Part shown: in pieces, positions 54,401 through 63,326 of the stretch
How the letters are laid out: each line of letters opens with the position of its first letter
How positions within the stretch are numbered: the stretch's first letter is position 1
Assembly: GCA_016868315.1 (NCBI GenBank)
Contig: VGHE01000007.1
Span: forward strand, 62,001-126,000
DNA length: 64,000 bases
Source: Betaproteobacteria bacterium
GTDB lineage: Bacteria > Bdellovibrionota_B > Oligoflexia > Silvanigrellales > Silvanigrellaceae
Reading direction: 5' to 3'
Made by a program: the position numbers and the translations under genes
Notes under the pieces: model-generated
The model's database searches: none
What the model was told of the DNA's origin: nothing
What the model saw: only the letters and a program-made list of their open reading frames with translations

Positions 54401-55830
54401 TTGACAACTTCAGGCGTCGCCGTTTGTCGGGTTCGCCAGCATCCGAGCTTTCCGCTGCAACCCGCGTGGGTCTTGCGCTGTTACTTTGTCTTGGTGGCGG
54501 AGCGGTCGCACCAAAAGCACCCGCATCCACCTCAGCCTCAGCAAACACGACCGGGCAATCTTCTGATACTGCGCGCAGCGGATTATCTCAGCAGGCAGCC
54601 AATATGGCACAGGTCATTTCTCTTATCAGTAAGTTGAAAGCTGATGGACCTGAATCAGCGCAGATTGAGGGTGCCGAGCGCGCAGCCTCGGAAGCCACAA
54701 GGACAGCTATTGAGAGCGTTTTTGGTGGTGCACGGCTCGAGTATGGACGTGAGTGGTTCAATCCGGGTGTCTCGCAAAGCTTCACTTTACCTAGCCCAAA
54801 CGGACCAATTTCACAGACCACGGTCGTTGTTCCCAAGGAGCAACGTGTGACCTCAGTGGGTTGGCAAATCCCTGTGCTGAATGCTCAAGTTGTTTATGGT
54901 TGGGTGATGCGCAGTGCACTGCACAACCAGGCCGACAAAATCCGTGAGTCACAGCTGGAAAGCGGCACATTGGGAGCTGCGCAACTTCTTCTTCAGACTG
55001 AACTCGCCGTTCAAACAGCTCGGGTCAATCAGGGTTTTGTTGAAATTTCGAAGGCGCGTGAAACGATTGTGAGGCAGCGATTTGCAGCGGGCTTATCTAC
55101 GCGATTGGAGCTCAGCCAGGCTGAAGCAGGTACGCTTGCAGCAGTTGGACAATGGGAGCAGGCGAAAGCCGAAGAAACGCGGATTCGTCAGCATTTCATG
55201 CAGCAGGTTGGACAGCTGTTCCCTGAGTCTGGCATCGGTGTACCACAGTTCCCGTTCAACGCTGACAAACCTTTCCGCTCCACCGGACTCGAGGCTCTTC
55301 GCGCCATTCATGAGGTGCAAGTTAAAAACAGCGAGCTGAGTGATGCGTCGTTTTACCCGACTATCAGCGTTGAGTTGGGCTACTCGGACAAGAGCTTCGA
55401 GACTTCACCCGACCCACAGAAGTTTGCTGCGGTGAAGGCGCGCTGGGATCTCCTCGATGGGGGAACTCGTTCTGCCATGCGCGGTCGCAACATGCAGGTG
55501 GCCTTCGATGCGCTTGCAAAAGTGCGGCAGACTGAAAATCAGCTGCGCAGTTCTTACGACACACTCAAAGCTCGGCAAGAGGCTTTTCAGCGTGCTAAAT
55601 CAGCTGCCGAGTTTGGGCAGCGCGCCGCCGCCGCAGCGCAGCAGCAGGCGATGCAGGCGTATTCGGCTGGTCTGGTGCGCGCCTTCGACGTGCGGACTGC
55701 TGATGAGGCAAAACTGAGAGCCGATTTCGCCCTGATTCAGCTTCAGTTTGCTCTGCAGGGGCTGGCAGTTGAAGCGCTTGCTCTGACCGGGGAGTGGAAT
55801 AGTTACCTGCGGAATTTTCCTCAGCGGTAA
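51418..55830 (+). CDS. RND (HAE1-type) efflux pump fused to a TolC-like outer-membrane factor
   Basis: A 1470-residue single chain. Residues ~1-1000 are a complete RND transporter: ARFSVARPVTAGII start, periplasmic docking loops, GLLIDDAVVVREAI with the proton-relay aspartates, and a second TM bundle ending ~995 (FFVVPAVFGLIDNF). A Lys/Arg/Ser-rich joint follows, then a hydrophobic segment ~1013-1030 (VGLALLLCLGGGAVA) shaped like a signal peptide with an AxA cleavage motif, and from ~1040 a TolC/OEP-like domain with two coiled-coil repeats (LSTRLELSQAEAGTLAAVGQ, then SAAEFGQRAAAAAQQQAM). Pump and duct therefore share one gene, with the signal-like helix bringing the duct into the periplasm. 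A short adaptor gene precedes it. The 3' end overlaps the convergent gene by ten bases. Confidence 0.85.
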   Translation: MNLARFSVARPVTAGIISVALFFLGMFYLFKMPVSLYPDVSIPFISVTVPYPGASPEQIESAIVKPIEAEVAGLKKISRVIGVARPGFGQLILGFKMSADEQEAADAVREKIAIVKGKFPQGAKEPIVARVDVGATPILIYGVETDKPAEETQKLLDDGLLAELRRTDGVNEARLVGLGEERIQLTLDARRLSDLRVAPLDIYEQLSAKMAIIPWGDVTQNDQVLSVSRSLLPADLKYWEEQRVTLRDGRSVMLGEVGTIKTVRDEEASSVFINGKRGLGLVVTKRADTNTVSSVKAVQKTLKKVSLPAGISLFSILDQSAFIQENSQEVWIALFAGGFFAVLVILFFLTDWRSAAISATALPVSIAGSFIFMSWLGFSVNMMSLLAMALAIGLLIDDAVVVREAIFSEMENGATPKEAAIRGTDRVAAAVIATSLAVIAVFLPVAGMDGMVGQFFKQFGVTICIAVAISTWVAFTLDPMLSAYFAGHPRPFKGAFWVRWRAWLGRVEGRIAGWAVASFNRPKSVLLLSLLALVLAVGLSLSRGADFLAFEDRGQFIVNIRTQAGTTREHNERVAQEALKRVQDFEGLEEVFVTVGERGDDSLIQMRLVFVAKTKRKTGLLEMQRMARERLKDVDGRVLIMDPPPIEGIGGEAPLSLYVYGEDLQKTREVSEQLLEKIRALPGIASARLETAAFTKGVDVSFKPQDLGFAGSASQAVELTGRLALTGLEAGTVGDKNTPFYLRLDDKDRNISTLWSQVFVPSMRGPMPLSQFAEISETSRPRGIDREKRSRKMVIWGTLDRTQTFGVVLASVQKLVDEIPKPFSGEIQGDKEVFEEMVGSFTLAIIGSLFFIFIILAAQFENLLRPFVILLSLPLAVIGGFVALYLVGQQLALGALIGMVFLIGLAAKNGILLVDAIGVKEKSMSMLQAVQESVRERSRAILMTSIAMIFGMIPTAVMRGGGSEFRSPMAIAIIGGVISSTVLSFFVVPAVFGLIDNFRRRRLSGSPASELSAATRVGLALLLCLGGGAVAPKAPASTSASANTTGQSSDTARSGLSQQAANMAQVISLISKLKADGPESAQIEGAERAASEATRTAIESVFGGARLEYGREWFNPGVSQSFTLPSPNGPISQTTVVVPKEQRVTSVGWQIPVLNAQVVYGWVMRSALHNQADKIRESQLESGTLGAAQLLLQTELAVQTARVNQGFVEISKARETIVRQRFAAGLSTRLELSQAEAGTLAAVGQWEQAKAEETRIRQHFMQQVGQLFPESGIGVPQFPFNADKPFRSTGLEALRAIHEVQVKNSELSDASFYPTISVELGYSDKSFETSPDPQKFAAVKARWDLLDGGTRSAMRGRNMQVAFDALAKVRQTENQLRSSYDTLKARQEAFQRAKSAAEFGQRAAAAAQQQAMQAYSAGLVRAFDVRTADEAKLRADFALIQLQFALQGLAVEALALTGEWNSYLRNFPQR

Positions 55831-56921
55831 TACTGGCCGAAGCGGTTGGAGAGGAACATGTCTAGGGGAATATCCTCCTGGCGGATAAACCCTTTGCTTT
55901 TGATTTTTTTGTCATGATGCAGATCGAGTACCGCGCAAATGCCGGCAGCCGTCGTCACCTGAATTGCTCCCCAGTGCTCGCCGCCAATGTCTTGGTGGTA
56001 AATTTTATGAGCGTAGCTCTCCTGACTCAGCACGCCTTGGCGCAAGCCTTGCACAGTCACCATGATCAGCACCACGTCTTGTTTCGTGGTGGGCAGTGCA
56101 TTTTCAAAGATTTTCTTCAAGGTGCTGCGGTCTTCGTTCATCTTCAATTCATTCATCAGCAAAGCGATGATTTCACGATGACCAGGATAGCGGACACTCT
56201 TGTAGTCGAGTGATTTTGCTTTTCCGGCAAAGGTTTCAGCGAGTGTTCCCAGTCCGCCAGATGTGTTGAAGGCTTCATATTCGACTCCATCGAGGTTGAA
56301 GCGCTCGAGACCCTCTAGTGGTTGAAGCAGAGTGAGTTTACCATTCACAACTGCCTCGCACGGGTTGCCATACTCGTTGATGAGGCCTTCGGTGCTCCAA
56401 GTGAGGTTGTACTTGAGCGCATTGTGCGGGTATTGCGGTAGGGCACCAACCCGCATTTTAATGTGATCAATCGAGTCGAAACTTTGCGCCATGCCATTGG
56501 CAACCACGGTGATAAAACCAGGTGCGAGTCCGCATTGAGGAACAAAGGCCAGCGCGCTGTCTTTGGCAAGCTCGCGGACTGCCTTGGTCGTGGCTACGTC
56601 CTCAGTGAGATCCAGGTAGTGGGTTCCTGCGGCTTTTGCTGAGGTCGCGATGCGCACGTTGCAGTGATAGGGAGCACAGCTCAAAACGTAGGTTTGCCCC
56701 TTCATAGCTTTATCGATTGCAGAGGAGTTGTTCAAATCGATAGATATCGCCTCACAGTAAGGCAGTTTCTTGCCGTTGCCGTCATGGATTGCGGCCTGGG
56801 CAGTTTCAAGGTGAATATCCGCTGCAGTCACGGCATAATCACCGCTGCGGGCCAGAAGCGACACAACAAGCTTACCTATTTTTCCACATCCCAGAACCAG
56901 AATTTTCGCTTTGTTTCCCAT
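55821..56921 (-). CDS. Saccharopine dehydrogenase-like NAD(P)-dependent oxidoreductase
   Basis: A 366-residue enzyme of the saccharopine dehydrogenase/reductase family. The Rossmann loop is VLGCGKIGKLVVSLL, and a CGLAPGF stretch and YLDLTED are family features. Members act on lysine derivatives (saccharopine, lysine dehydrogenase) or on carboxynorspermidine; I cannot choose. GGAGA lies about eight bases from the ATG. It is divergent from arginine deiminase with 116 bases between, and converges on the efflux gene. Confidence 0.85.
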   Translation of the reverse strand: MGNKAKILVLGCGKIGKLVVSLLARSGDYAVTAADIHLETAQAAIHDGNGKKLPYCEAISIDLNNSSAIDKAMKGQTYVLSCAPYHCNVRIATSAKAAGTHYLDLTEDVATTKAVRELAKDSALAFVPQCGLAPGFITVVANGMAQSFDSIDHIKMRVGALPQYPHNALKYNLTWSTEGLINEYGNPCEAVVNGKLTLLQPLEGLERFNLDGVEYEAFNTSGGLGTLAETFAGKAKSLDYKSVRYPGHREIIALLMNELKMNEDRSTLKKIFENALPTTKQDVVLIMVTVQGLRQGVLSQESYAHKIYHQDIGGEHWGAIQVTTAAGICAVLDLHHDKKIKSKGFIRQEDIPLDMFLSNRFGQYYR

Positions 56922-57037
56922 GACTTATTCTCCAATGGTCTGTTCTGATTGGGCGCTCTCGACTGGCCTTTTAGCGCGCGTTTATGCTACCCTGTGCCCC
57001 AACAACTCAATCAAAAAATGAGTTCCAAGGAGCAGCC

Positions 57038-58459
57038 ATGCTGAACACCGAGTCCGATACAACACTTTCTTCTGCTCGGAAGCCCTCCGTTTCCAGAAAG
57101 CCTCGGATTTCGGACGAGTATCGTATTCATAGTAACTTCCGGTATGTCGATGGGCAATCGCAACCTGATCGTGTCGGTGCTGTTGACGAGCAACAAGACT
57201 TTGGCATTGGCGTCACCTCGGAAATCGGACGACTGCGAAAGGTTTTCGTTCACACGCCCGGTCCAGAAGTCGAGCGGATGACACCAAAAACAGCATCAGA
57301 ACTGCTCTACAACGACATCATTCATTATCACCGCGTACGTGAGGCGCACGGCCAGCTCAAAGGTGTGCTCTCGCTTGTGGCGGATGTGCTCGAGGTACGT
57401 GAGTGCCTCGCTGATGTTCTGGAAATGGCTCAGGCACGTGATGAACTTTTGGCGCGCATCACAAACGCACAAAACTGTGCGCATCTGATGCCCGAGTTGA
57501 TGGACTTTCCCGCGGCTGATTTGGCAGAAATCCTCGTCTCAGGATTGCCCCTGAAGCGTGATTCGCTCGACGCGTACTTGTCGAGCCGAAGCTTTTCTCT
57601 CGTGCCACTGCCTAATATGTACTTCATGCGAGATTCAAGCATGGTCATCGGCCCGCGTTTGGTGACTGGCGGTATGGCAAGTGCGGTGCGTGATACTGAG
57701 TCTCTGATCATGCGAACCATTTACGAATATCATCCAAGCCTGCGTGGACGTGGCATTCTGCTGGATGCATGCCTCTCTGAAGACAGAAGCCGCTTTACTA
57801 TAGAGGGTGGTGATGTTCTGGTATTGAGTGAGGATGTTCTTCTCATTGGAGTCAGTGAACGCACGACACCCTTGGCTGTCGATCGTTTGATTGATGCCTA
57901 CTACAATGCTCGGCTTCAAGATGGCATCGACCGTCCATTCGATGTCTTCTGTGTCATTCTGCCACGTGAACGCAGTACAATTCACCTCGACATGATTTTC
58001 ACACTCGTCAACACCGAGCAAGCTGTGGTTTACGCGCCTTACATTCTTGGGCGTGAGCGTTCCCGCATTGTGCGTATTAAAGTGCGCGAGGAAGGGCGTA
58101 AACGCTTCTCAGAAGTGGACGATCTTCTTCTCGGATTGCGTGGACTCGGTATTCGCATTGAGCCTATCCTCTGTGGTGGTGACGAACCCCTCCATCAGCA
58201 GCGCGAACAGTGGAACAGTGGTGCGAACATGTTTGCTTTTGCACCAGGACAGGTGCTCAGCTACGACATGCATGAACACACGGTTCGTGCCTGCGAAGGT
58301 GCTGGTTTTCGGGTCGAGTCGGCAATGAACGTTCTGAAAAACCCGAGTCTACTCGACACTCAACGGCCTCTCGTGGTGACCCTCGACGGCACTGAACTGG
58401 CACGTGGGGGCGGTGGCCCGCGCTGCATGACTTGTCCGGTAAAACGCGACCCTATTTGA
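57038..58459 (+). CDS. arcA: Arginine deiminase
   Basis: A 473-residue guanidino-modifying enzyme that turns arginine to citrulline and ammonia. The N-terminal GVTSEIGRLRKVFVHTPG, the PLPNMYFMRDSSM segment, FTIEGGDVLVL and the C-terminal GGGGPRCMTCP are present; the nucleophile is about C463. The chain is longer than typical ArcA (~410) by an N-terminal extension of about 45 residues. I chose the ATG at 57038, which has AAGGAG nearby. Partners arcB/arcC are not in the window. It is divergent from the saccharopine-dehydrogenase-like gene. Confidence 0.93.
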   Translation: MLNTESDTTLSSARKPSVSRKPRISDEYRIHSNFRYVDGQSQPDRVGAVDEQQDFGIGVTSEIGRLRKVFVHTPGPEVERMTPKTASELLYNDIIHYHRVREAHGQLKGVLSLVADVLEVRECLADVLEMAQARDELLARITNAQNCAHLMPELMDFPAADLAEILVSGLPLKRDSLDAYLSSRSFSLVPLPNMYFMRDSSMVIGPRLVTGGMASAVRDTESLIMRTIYEYHPSLRGRGILLDACLSEDRSRFTIEGGDVLVLSEDVLLIGVSERTTPLAVDRLIDAYYNARLQDGIDRPFDVFCVILPRERSTIHLDMIFTLVNTEQAVVYAPYILGRERSRIVRIKVREEGRKRFSEVDDLLLGLRGLGIRIEPILCGGDEPLHQQREQWNSGANMFAFAPGQVLSYDMHEHTVRACEGAGFRVESAMNVLKNPSLLDTQRPLVVTLDGTELARGGGGPRCMTCPVKRDPI

Positions 58460-58481
58460 TTTTTACCAACGTCTTACTGAT

Positions 58482-58511
58482 TCCCTGTCAGGTTCCCGAC
58501 GGGGAGCTTTT
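58482..58511 (+). terminator. Possible terminator after arginine deiminase
   Basis: An 8-bp stem with one G-U pair (TCCCTGTC/GACGGGGA, 8-base loop) followed by GCTTTT. The T run is short, so this is a weak call. Confidence 0.4.
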
Positions 58512-58605
58512 GCCTGTCCTCTGTCAATCGACGGATACTCCTAACCGATGCCCTTAATTCCAGGCCATTTGATGCCGATAAGACGTCAGAGAAGACGAGG
58601 TTTTC

Positions 58606-60609
58606 ATGCGTGGTTCGGTGCCAAAATCTGTCCGCTCGAAAGCACGGAACCTAGGGCTTTGCACCCTTGTTCTCGGAGCCGGGGCGCTGCTGAATCAATC
58701 TGCCCGCGCTCTCCCGCTGGCATTTGACTTTCCTGATGCACAAAGTGTTTCCAGCGCGACTGCGGACAGTCCGAAACCGAGCGAAGAAAACTTATTGCCC
58801 AGTAACAACGCCCCAATTCTGGCGCCGCTGTCTTCCGAGTCGAACAGTGTAACCATGCCCTTGAACCGCTATCGCAACCTGTCTGAAGCGGTTCTGTTGA
58901 GAGAAGTTGGACTCGAACCGTCTGCACAGGTCGACGTCATGGTGGAAAAAGCTATGGCATGGGTGACTCAGTCCATGTCAGCGGCTCAGCGCATTGAATT
59001 CGCACAGAGCTGCGAGCAACATTTCTCCACTGTTGTAAAGAGCATGCAACTCAATCTTCCCGCATTGGCATGTGTGCCTTGGGCTATGGAGCGGTTGAAT
59101 CAGGTTGTAGCTGGTCGTCGTAAACCGGATCAAACCCGTCCGAGCGGCGGTGGTCGTGTCAGAACAGAAAGTGAATTGCGACAGTCACTCCGCGGTGTTG
59201 GTTTTCTCGATGCCTTTTGGCGTATCGATCCACAAACACCTCAGGAGCTGACAGCTGAGGCTGCTCATGTTCAAAAGCTAGGAAGTGACTGCCAATATCG
59301 AGGCACATTCGCAGCACTCATTGCGCGCGCCGAAGCCTTTTTTCCAGATCCTGCAGCCCTAGCCGCGGTTGAGCGCGTGTATCCTGCTGCGTTCACTTGC
59401 CTCGAACCTGATGACGATGGGTTCGAGCGCACACACTTACGCGCAGGCCTATTTCGGTTAATGAATGGTGATGCGGTGAAGGCACGCCAGAGTTTGCTGC
59501 TCTCTGCTCATGCTGAGAATCCTGAAGAGGAATTTCGTTCGCTGTTCTGGCTCGGTGTTATAGAAGAAAATGCTAGCCTGCGTTCAGGTGGTGGCGGTGC
59601 GAACGAACACTGGGATCTGCTGCGCAAGCGCTACCCGCTGACGCTTCACTCCGTGATTGCAGGGCATCGCCAAGGTCAAGATCCTCTCAGCAATGCCGTT
59701 TCAAGCAAAGAGGCGATTATTTCACGGCGCGTTGGCGTTGCCTGGAGCGAGTATAATCTCGCGGCATTCTTTTTTGAGTTGCTCATTGCGCGCAAAGAGG
59801 CAACTCACCTCTCTGCTTTCGCTCGGTACACCTCCAGAATCGTGGATGCTCCGAATCCAGAAAGCCTCTTGTTCCTGTCCAAGTGTTATGACACAGCTCA
59901 GGCCTACAAAATCGCGATCGGAACTCTGACTCGATATTTTAAAGAGACTCAAAGCCAAGGTGTGACGCTCGATACTTTGAATTTATTTTTTCCACGCGCC
60001 TACACCGATCAAATCCTCAACTCAACAGGCGTCGTTGATCCGGTGATCGTATTGAGTTTGATTCGCCAAGAAAGTGCATTTGACCCATTTGCCCGTTCGG
60101 GTGCGGATGCACGCGGTCTCATGCAGTTGCTTCCCTCAACAGCAGCAAAGTGGTTGCCCAATGCCAAGCAAGAGCTTTTCGACCCCAGTGCGAACGTGAG
60201 AGTGGGTGTGAAGTACATGGAGACACTCTTTAAACGCTATGACGGAAACGTTGAGCATGTGCTTGCAGCATACAATGCGGGTATGAGAAATCTCGACAAA
60301 TGGCGTCAGCGCTTTCCTAAAACCAACACTCTGATGTTTATGGATTTGATTCCATTTAAGGAAACGCGGACGTACGTCGCGATTATTTTGAGGAATGCCT
60401 ATTGGTATGGACGATTGATGGCTATGCAGCGCGACCTTGTGGCAGACACTCTTGTTAAGAAAAGCACACAAGCACGTTGGCGTTCCGAGACAGTGCAGAA
60501 TCTTCTAAGCATTGCCTGGGAGCTCGACGGCAGCACAGGGAAATCGAGGATGTCGCTATCGCAGTTATACGCCTTGCCAGCCAATTTGAACCTACCTCAG
60601 CCTAACTGA
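58606..60609 (+). CDS. Soluble lytic murein transglycosylase
   Basis: A 667-residue periplasmic Slt-type enzyme. Signal peptide (LCTLVLGAGALLNQSARA), a long helical region (~60-460) with repeated TPR-like helices, and a C-terminal SLT domain: IRQESAFDPFARSGADARGL with the catalytic E489, then GLMQLLPSTA and LAAYNAGMRNLDKW. It cleaves the peptidoglycan glycan chain to 1,6-anhydromuropeptides. GAGG six bases before the ATG. It converges on the RlmL-like gene. Confidence 0.93.
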   Translation: MRGSVPKSVRSKARNLGLCTLVLGAGALLNQSARALPLAFDFPDAQSVSSATADSPKPSEENLLPSNNAPILAPLSSESNSVTMPLNRYRNLSEAVLLREVGLEPSAQVDVMVEKAMAWVTQSMSAAQRIEFAQSCEQHFSTVVKSMQLNLPALACVPWAMERLNQVVAGRRKPDQTRPSGGGRVRTESELRQSLRGVGFLDAFWRIDPQTPQELTAEAAHVQKLGSDCQYRGTFAALIARAEAFFPDPAALAAVERVYPAAFTCLEPDDDGFERTHLRAGLFRLMNGDAVKARQSLLLSAHAENPEEEFRSLFWLGVIEENASLRSGGGGANEHWDLLRKRYPLTLHSVIAGHRQGQDPLSNAVSSKEAIISRRVGVAWSEYNLAAFFFELLIARKEATHLSAFARYTSRIVDAPNPESLLFLSKCYDTAQAYKIAIGTLTRYFKETQSQGVTLDTLNLFFPRAYTDQILNSTGVVDPVIVLSLIRQESAFDPFARSGADARGLMQLLPSTAAKWLPNAKQELFDPSANVRVGVKYMETLFKRYDGNVEHVLAAYNAGMRNLDKWRQRFPKTNTLMFMDLIPFKETRTYVAIILRNAYWYGRLMAMQRDLVADTLVKKSTQARWRSETVQNLLSIAWELDGSTGKSRMSLSQLYALPANLNLPQPN

Positions 60610-60612
60610 AGT

Positions 60613-61950
60613 TTATTTCTTTTCGATTCTGTTTGAGAAATAGAAGGCTCGGATATCCAGGCCACCCAGTGTGAAATGTTCACAGCGTTGTCGCCATCCG
60701 CTCAAACATTTCTTGAGCACCTGCCAGGTCTCTTCATGCGCGCACAAAACGACCCCGCTGAGAAATTTATCAGAACGCATCATGACTTTGCCCGCTTCCA
60801 AGATTCTCTGCGCAAAGTCGCGATAGAGCTTTTCTGTGCCACCTTGTGATGCGTTGGAAAGCCTGATTCCAAAAGGTGGGTTGGCAAGTAACCAAATGCA
60901 ATTGTGAGTGGTTAGTTGTGCGTCATCTTTATCAATTAAGGTGCTGTCTCGACAAACGATTTCAACTCGAGGATGGAGATGTTCGGGTATTCCATGTTCA
61001 TTGAGCCAAGTTAATGTTGTGTCGACCAGTGCCTGAGATTTTTCCTCGCCTCGAAAAAACACACTCTGTGCATTCTGATTTTCGCCAGAGAGGAGTGCTT
61101 TTGCTTTTTTCTCTCGGTAGTGAAAACTCGTCTTTTTGAAGAAAGGTAGGAGTGGATAGCACCAGCTGCTTTTGTTTCCTTCGACTCGTCCAAGGCGACC
61201 GAGCAAAAGCGCAGTCTCGTGCAGCAGGGTTCCCGTGCCACAGAAGGGGTTCCAGACCAACGCAGGCGGGCGGATTTCGCTCTGCCAATCAGAGTAGAGT
61301 TCGCTGAGGCGGAGCACGAGGCAGGCAGCGAGATCTTCGCGCAACGGTGCAGCGTGTTTGAGATCATTCTTTGCGCCCCGTTGCCAGTAGTCGCGGCCTC
61401 CGAGTGAGAGAAGAATCTCAAGAGACTCACGTTCGAGGTGCAAATCAAGCCCTACGTGGAGAGGTGAAGCACTTGTGTTCTTCTTGTGTTTGAGTTTCAG
61501 AGTGCGGAGCGTTTGCTCTTTGATTCGAGTTTCGTTGTAAAGCTGGCTGCGGAGCGAGTCGACACGCAGATCCCAGACGATATTCGCCTCAGTGGGAATC
61601 CACAGGTGCCACTCAATGCCATCGAGGATAGCTTGCAATTTTTCTTCACTGGAGCAGCGTCCGCGATGCAGTAGGATCTTGACATCTGTAAAGGGCAGAC
61701 CAAAAAGCAGCAGGTCGTGGCAGAGCTCAAAGGGTGCGTTTTCGATCTGCAGCCGACCATTCTTGTCTTTGACTTTGCATTGCGACTTTTCGGTCTCGGG
61801 ATGTTCTGAGACTATCCTCCTTGCGAAACGTTCACAGAGCTCCAAAAAACCTGGGGGAGCTTCAATTTCGAAGGTTTGCGGCCGAGCGTGAATATGTTTG
61901 CGAATGCGCCGTTCAATGTTCACGGCTGTTGAAGCTTTAGAGTTCTTCAT
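60613..61950 (-). CDS. RlmL/RlmK-like rRNA guanine-N2 methyltransferase
   Basis: A 445-residue methyltransferase. The N-terminal region (~40-170) is a THUMP-like domain; the SAM motif is WNPFCGTGTLL and the catalytic motif LANPPFGIRL (NPPF/Y). This combination is that of the RlmL/YcbY family that methylates guanine N2 in 23S rRNA. The target base is not certain. The start overlaps the PRMT-like gene's stop (ATGA), so the two methyltransferases are co-translated. Confidence 0.85.
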   Translation of the reverse strand: MKNSKASTAVNIERRIRKHIHARPQTFEIEAPPGFLELCERFARRIVSEHPETEKSQCKVKDKNGRLQIENAPFELCHDLLLFGLPFTDVKILLHRGRCSSEEKLQAILDGIEWHLWIPTEANIVWDLRVDSLRSQLYNETRIKEQTLRTLKLKHKKNTSASPLHVGLDLHLERESLEILLSLGGRDYWQRGAKNDLKHAAPLREDLAACLVLRLSELYSDWQSEIRPPALVWNPFCGTGTLLHETALLLGRLGRVEGNKSSWCYPLLPFFKKTSFHYREKKAKALLSGENQNAQSVFFRGEEKSQALVDTTLTWLNEHGIPEHLHPRVEIVCRDSTLIDKDDAQLTTHNCIWLLANPPFGIRLSNASQGGTEKLYRDFAQRILEAGKVMMRSDKFLSGVVLCAHEETWQVLKKCLSGWRQRCEHFTLGGLDIRAFYFSNRIEKK

Positions 61951-63227
61951 TCACGTGCGCCCAAATGTTTGCCTTGCGCATCGCTGGCGATGGCAGTGAC
62001 GCGTTCCCAATGTTCGCCGACAGAAACCTTGATTTGAATTATTTCCTTGGAGGTTAACGCGCGGTTGAGTGGAACAACCAGAGGACTCCAGTGCTCGCAG
62101 GCGTCTTTCTCTCCGGGAATGTTCGAGATGCTCATTGCATGGGTAAGGTGAGCTCTGAAGCCAATCAAGAGCGCTGGCGCTTCGATTTTTTGTTCAATAT
62201 CAATCTTAAATGAAGCTGCTGGGCGGCTTGTGGAATCCGAGGGTGGCGGTGCGAGCGGAATTGAAAAAGCTTTTTTCGCAGCTGCGCATTTCTTTACATC
62301 ACCCGGACGAATCATGTGTGCAAAGGAGACGTCGTGAAAGTCGAGGGTGTTTCTTATTTTTTCGACAGCACCGCTCCATTGTTTCTCTGTTGCAGCCATT
62401 TTTCCTGCATAGCGACTCAGCCGTGAGTGAAGAGGTCCATCAACAACATCGACGAGTTGAACAAAGATGGAACAGCTTTCAGGAATGCCGACAGCTTGCT
62501 TGTTGTCGATGCGTGCGAAGATGTTGCGCAACGTCGGGACAACTCCTTCCTGGAGCGGATCATTGCCAAAGAGTTCGCTCACGACATGGGTCACAGTCGA
62601 GGGTATACGCGCGTCGAAGGAATTGCAGTTGTGAATCTGAAGTCGCTTGCGCAATCCCTCACTCAGATTCTCACGGAGTTGCTTGAGTGATTTTGCTACT
62701 GCGGTTTCTTCGATGGCATCAACTTTCCCGGCACCAGATTCAAGTGCGTAGAGAGAGAGCAGTCCACTGCCTGCACCCACGTCGAGAACGTGTGAGTTTG
62801 CACCCACGGCATCTTGGATGGCTTTCTGATAGGCCTGGCAACGTGGGGCGTCGGCGAGCATTGCCCACTGAATCCAGGCATCACCAAAGCCATCTTGAAG
62901 CCCGTGTGCTGCTTCCTGCACGCCAGCTCTGACCAAGCATTGAGCATCCTCGAGATCCTGCAGCAGTGCGGAGATCTCTCTGGAATCAGGTAAATCCTCG
63001 GTGATTTTTCGAAACCTTGTGCGCAAGCGGCCTTCAAGCTCAGAGGGTTGTGAACCCTTTTGAAGCAAGCAAAGAAGTTCGATGATTTCGGGGGTCAGGT
63101 TGAACTCGCCGGAAGAGGCGGAGACTGCGGCTCTGAGCTCACCCGTCGGATCGATGCGGAAGCGGAGCGCTTGGGCGGGCCTCAGAGAGGATTTTCTAGC
63201 GGAATCATGAGATTTTTTACTGGCCAC
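61947..63227 (-). CDS. PRMT-like methyltransferase with N-terminal PqqD-like region
   Basis: About 426 residues. The middle has a class I SAM fold close to protein arginine methyltransferases: VLDVGAGSGLLSLYALESGAG (SAM loop ~146-165), DAIEE (acid for the ribose) and VSELFGND, the place of the first PRMT glutamate. The N-terminal ~100 residues (LTPEIIELLCLLQKGSQPSE, then ISALLQDLEDAQCLV) resemble a PqqD/winged-helix unit, though weakly. I chose GTG at 63227 with GGGGGA about seven bases upstream; an ATG at 63308 would add 27 residues and lacks a site. PRMTs are rare in bacteria, so a protein or peptide target is possible. Confidence 0.7.
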   Translation of the reverse strand: MASKKSHDSARKSSLRPAQALRFRIDPTGELRAAVSASSGEFNLTPEIIELLCLLQKGSQPSELEGRLRTRFRKITEDLPDSREISALLQDLEDAQCLVRAGVQEAAHGLQDGFGDAWIQWAMLADAPRCQAYQKAIQDAVGANSHVLDVGAGSGLLSLYALESGAGKVDAIEETAVAKSLKQLRENLSEGLRKRLQIHNCNSFDARIPSTVTHVVSELFGNDPLQEGVVPTLRNIFARIDNKQAVGIPESCSIFVQLVDVVDGPLHSRLSRYAGKMAATEKQWSGAVEKIRNTLDFHDVSFAHMIRPGDVKKCAAAKKAFSIPLAPPPSDSTSRPAASFKIDIEQKIEAPALLIGFRAHLTHAMSISNIPGEKDACEHWSPLVVPLNRALTSKEIIQIKVSVGEHWERVTAIASDAQGKHLGARE

Positions 63228-63326
63228 GAAGTTCCCCCTGGCGACTTTTCCCGCTGCACTAAATCGGATATGACCGGCTCGAAAGACAAAGGCATCGACC
63301 ATGTCCATTCGGAGCAGACACGTACC

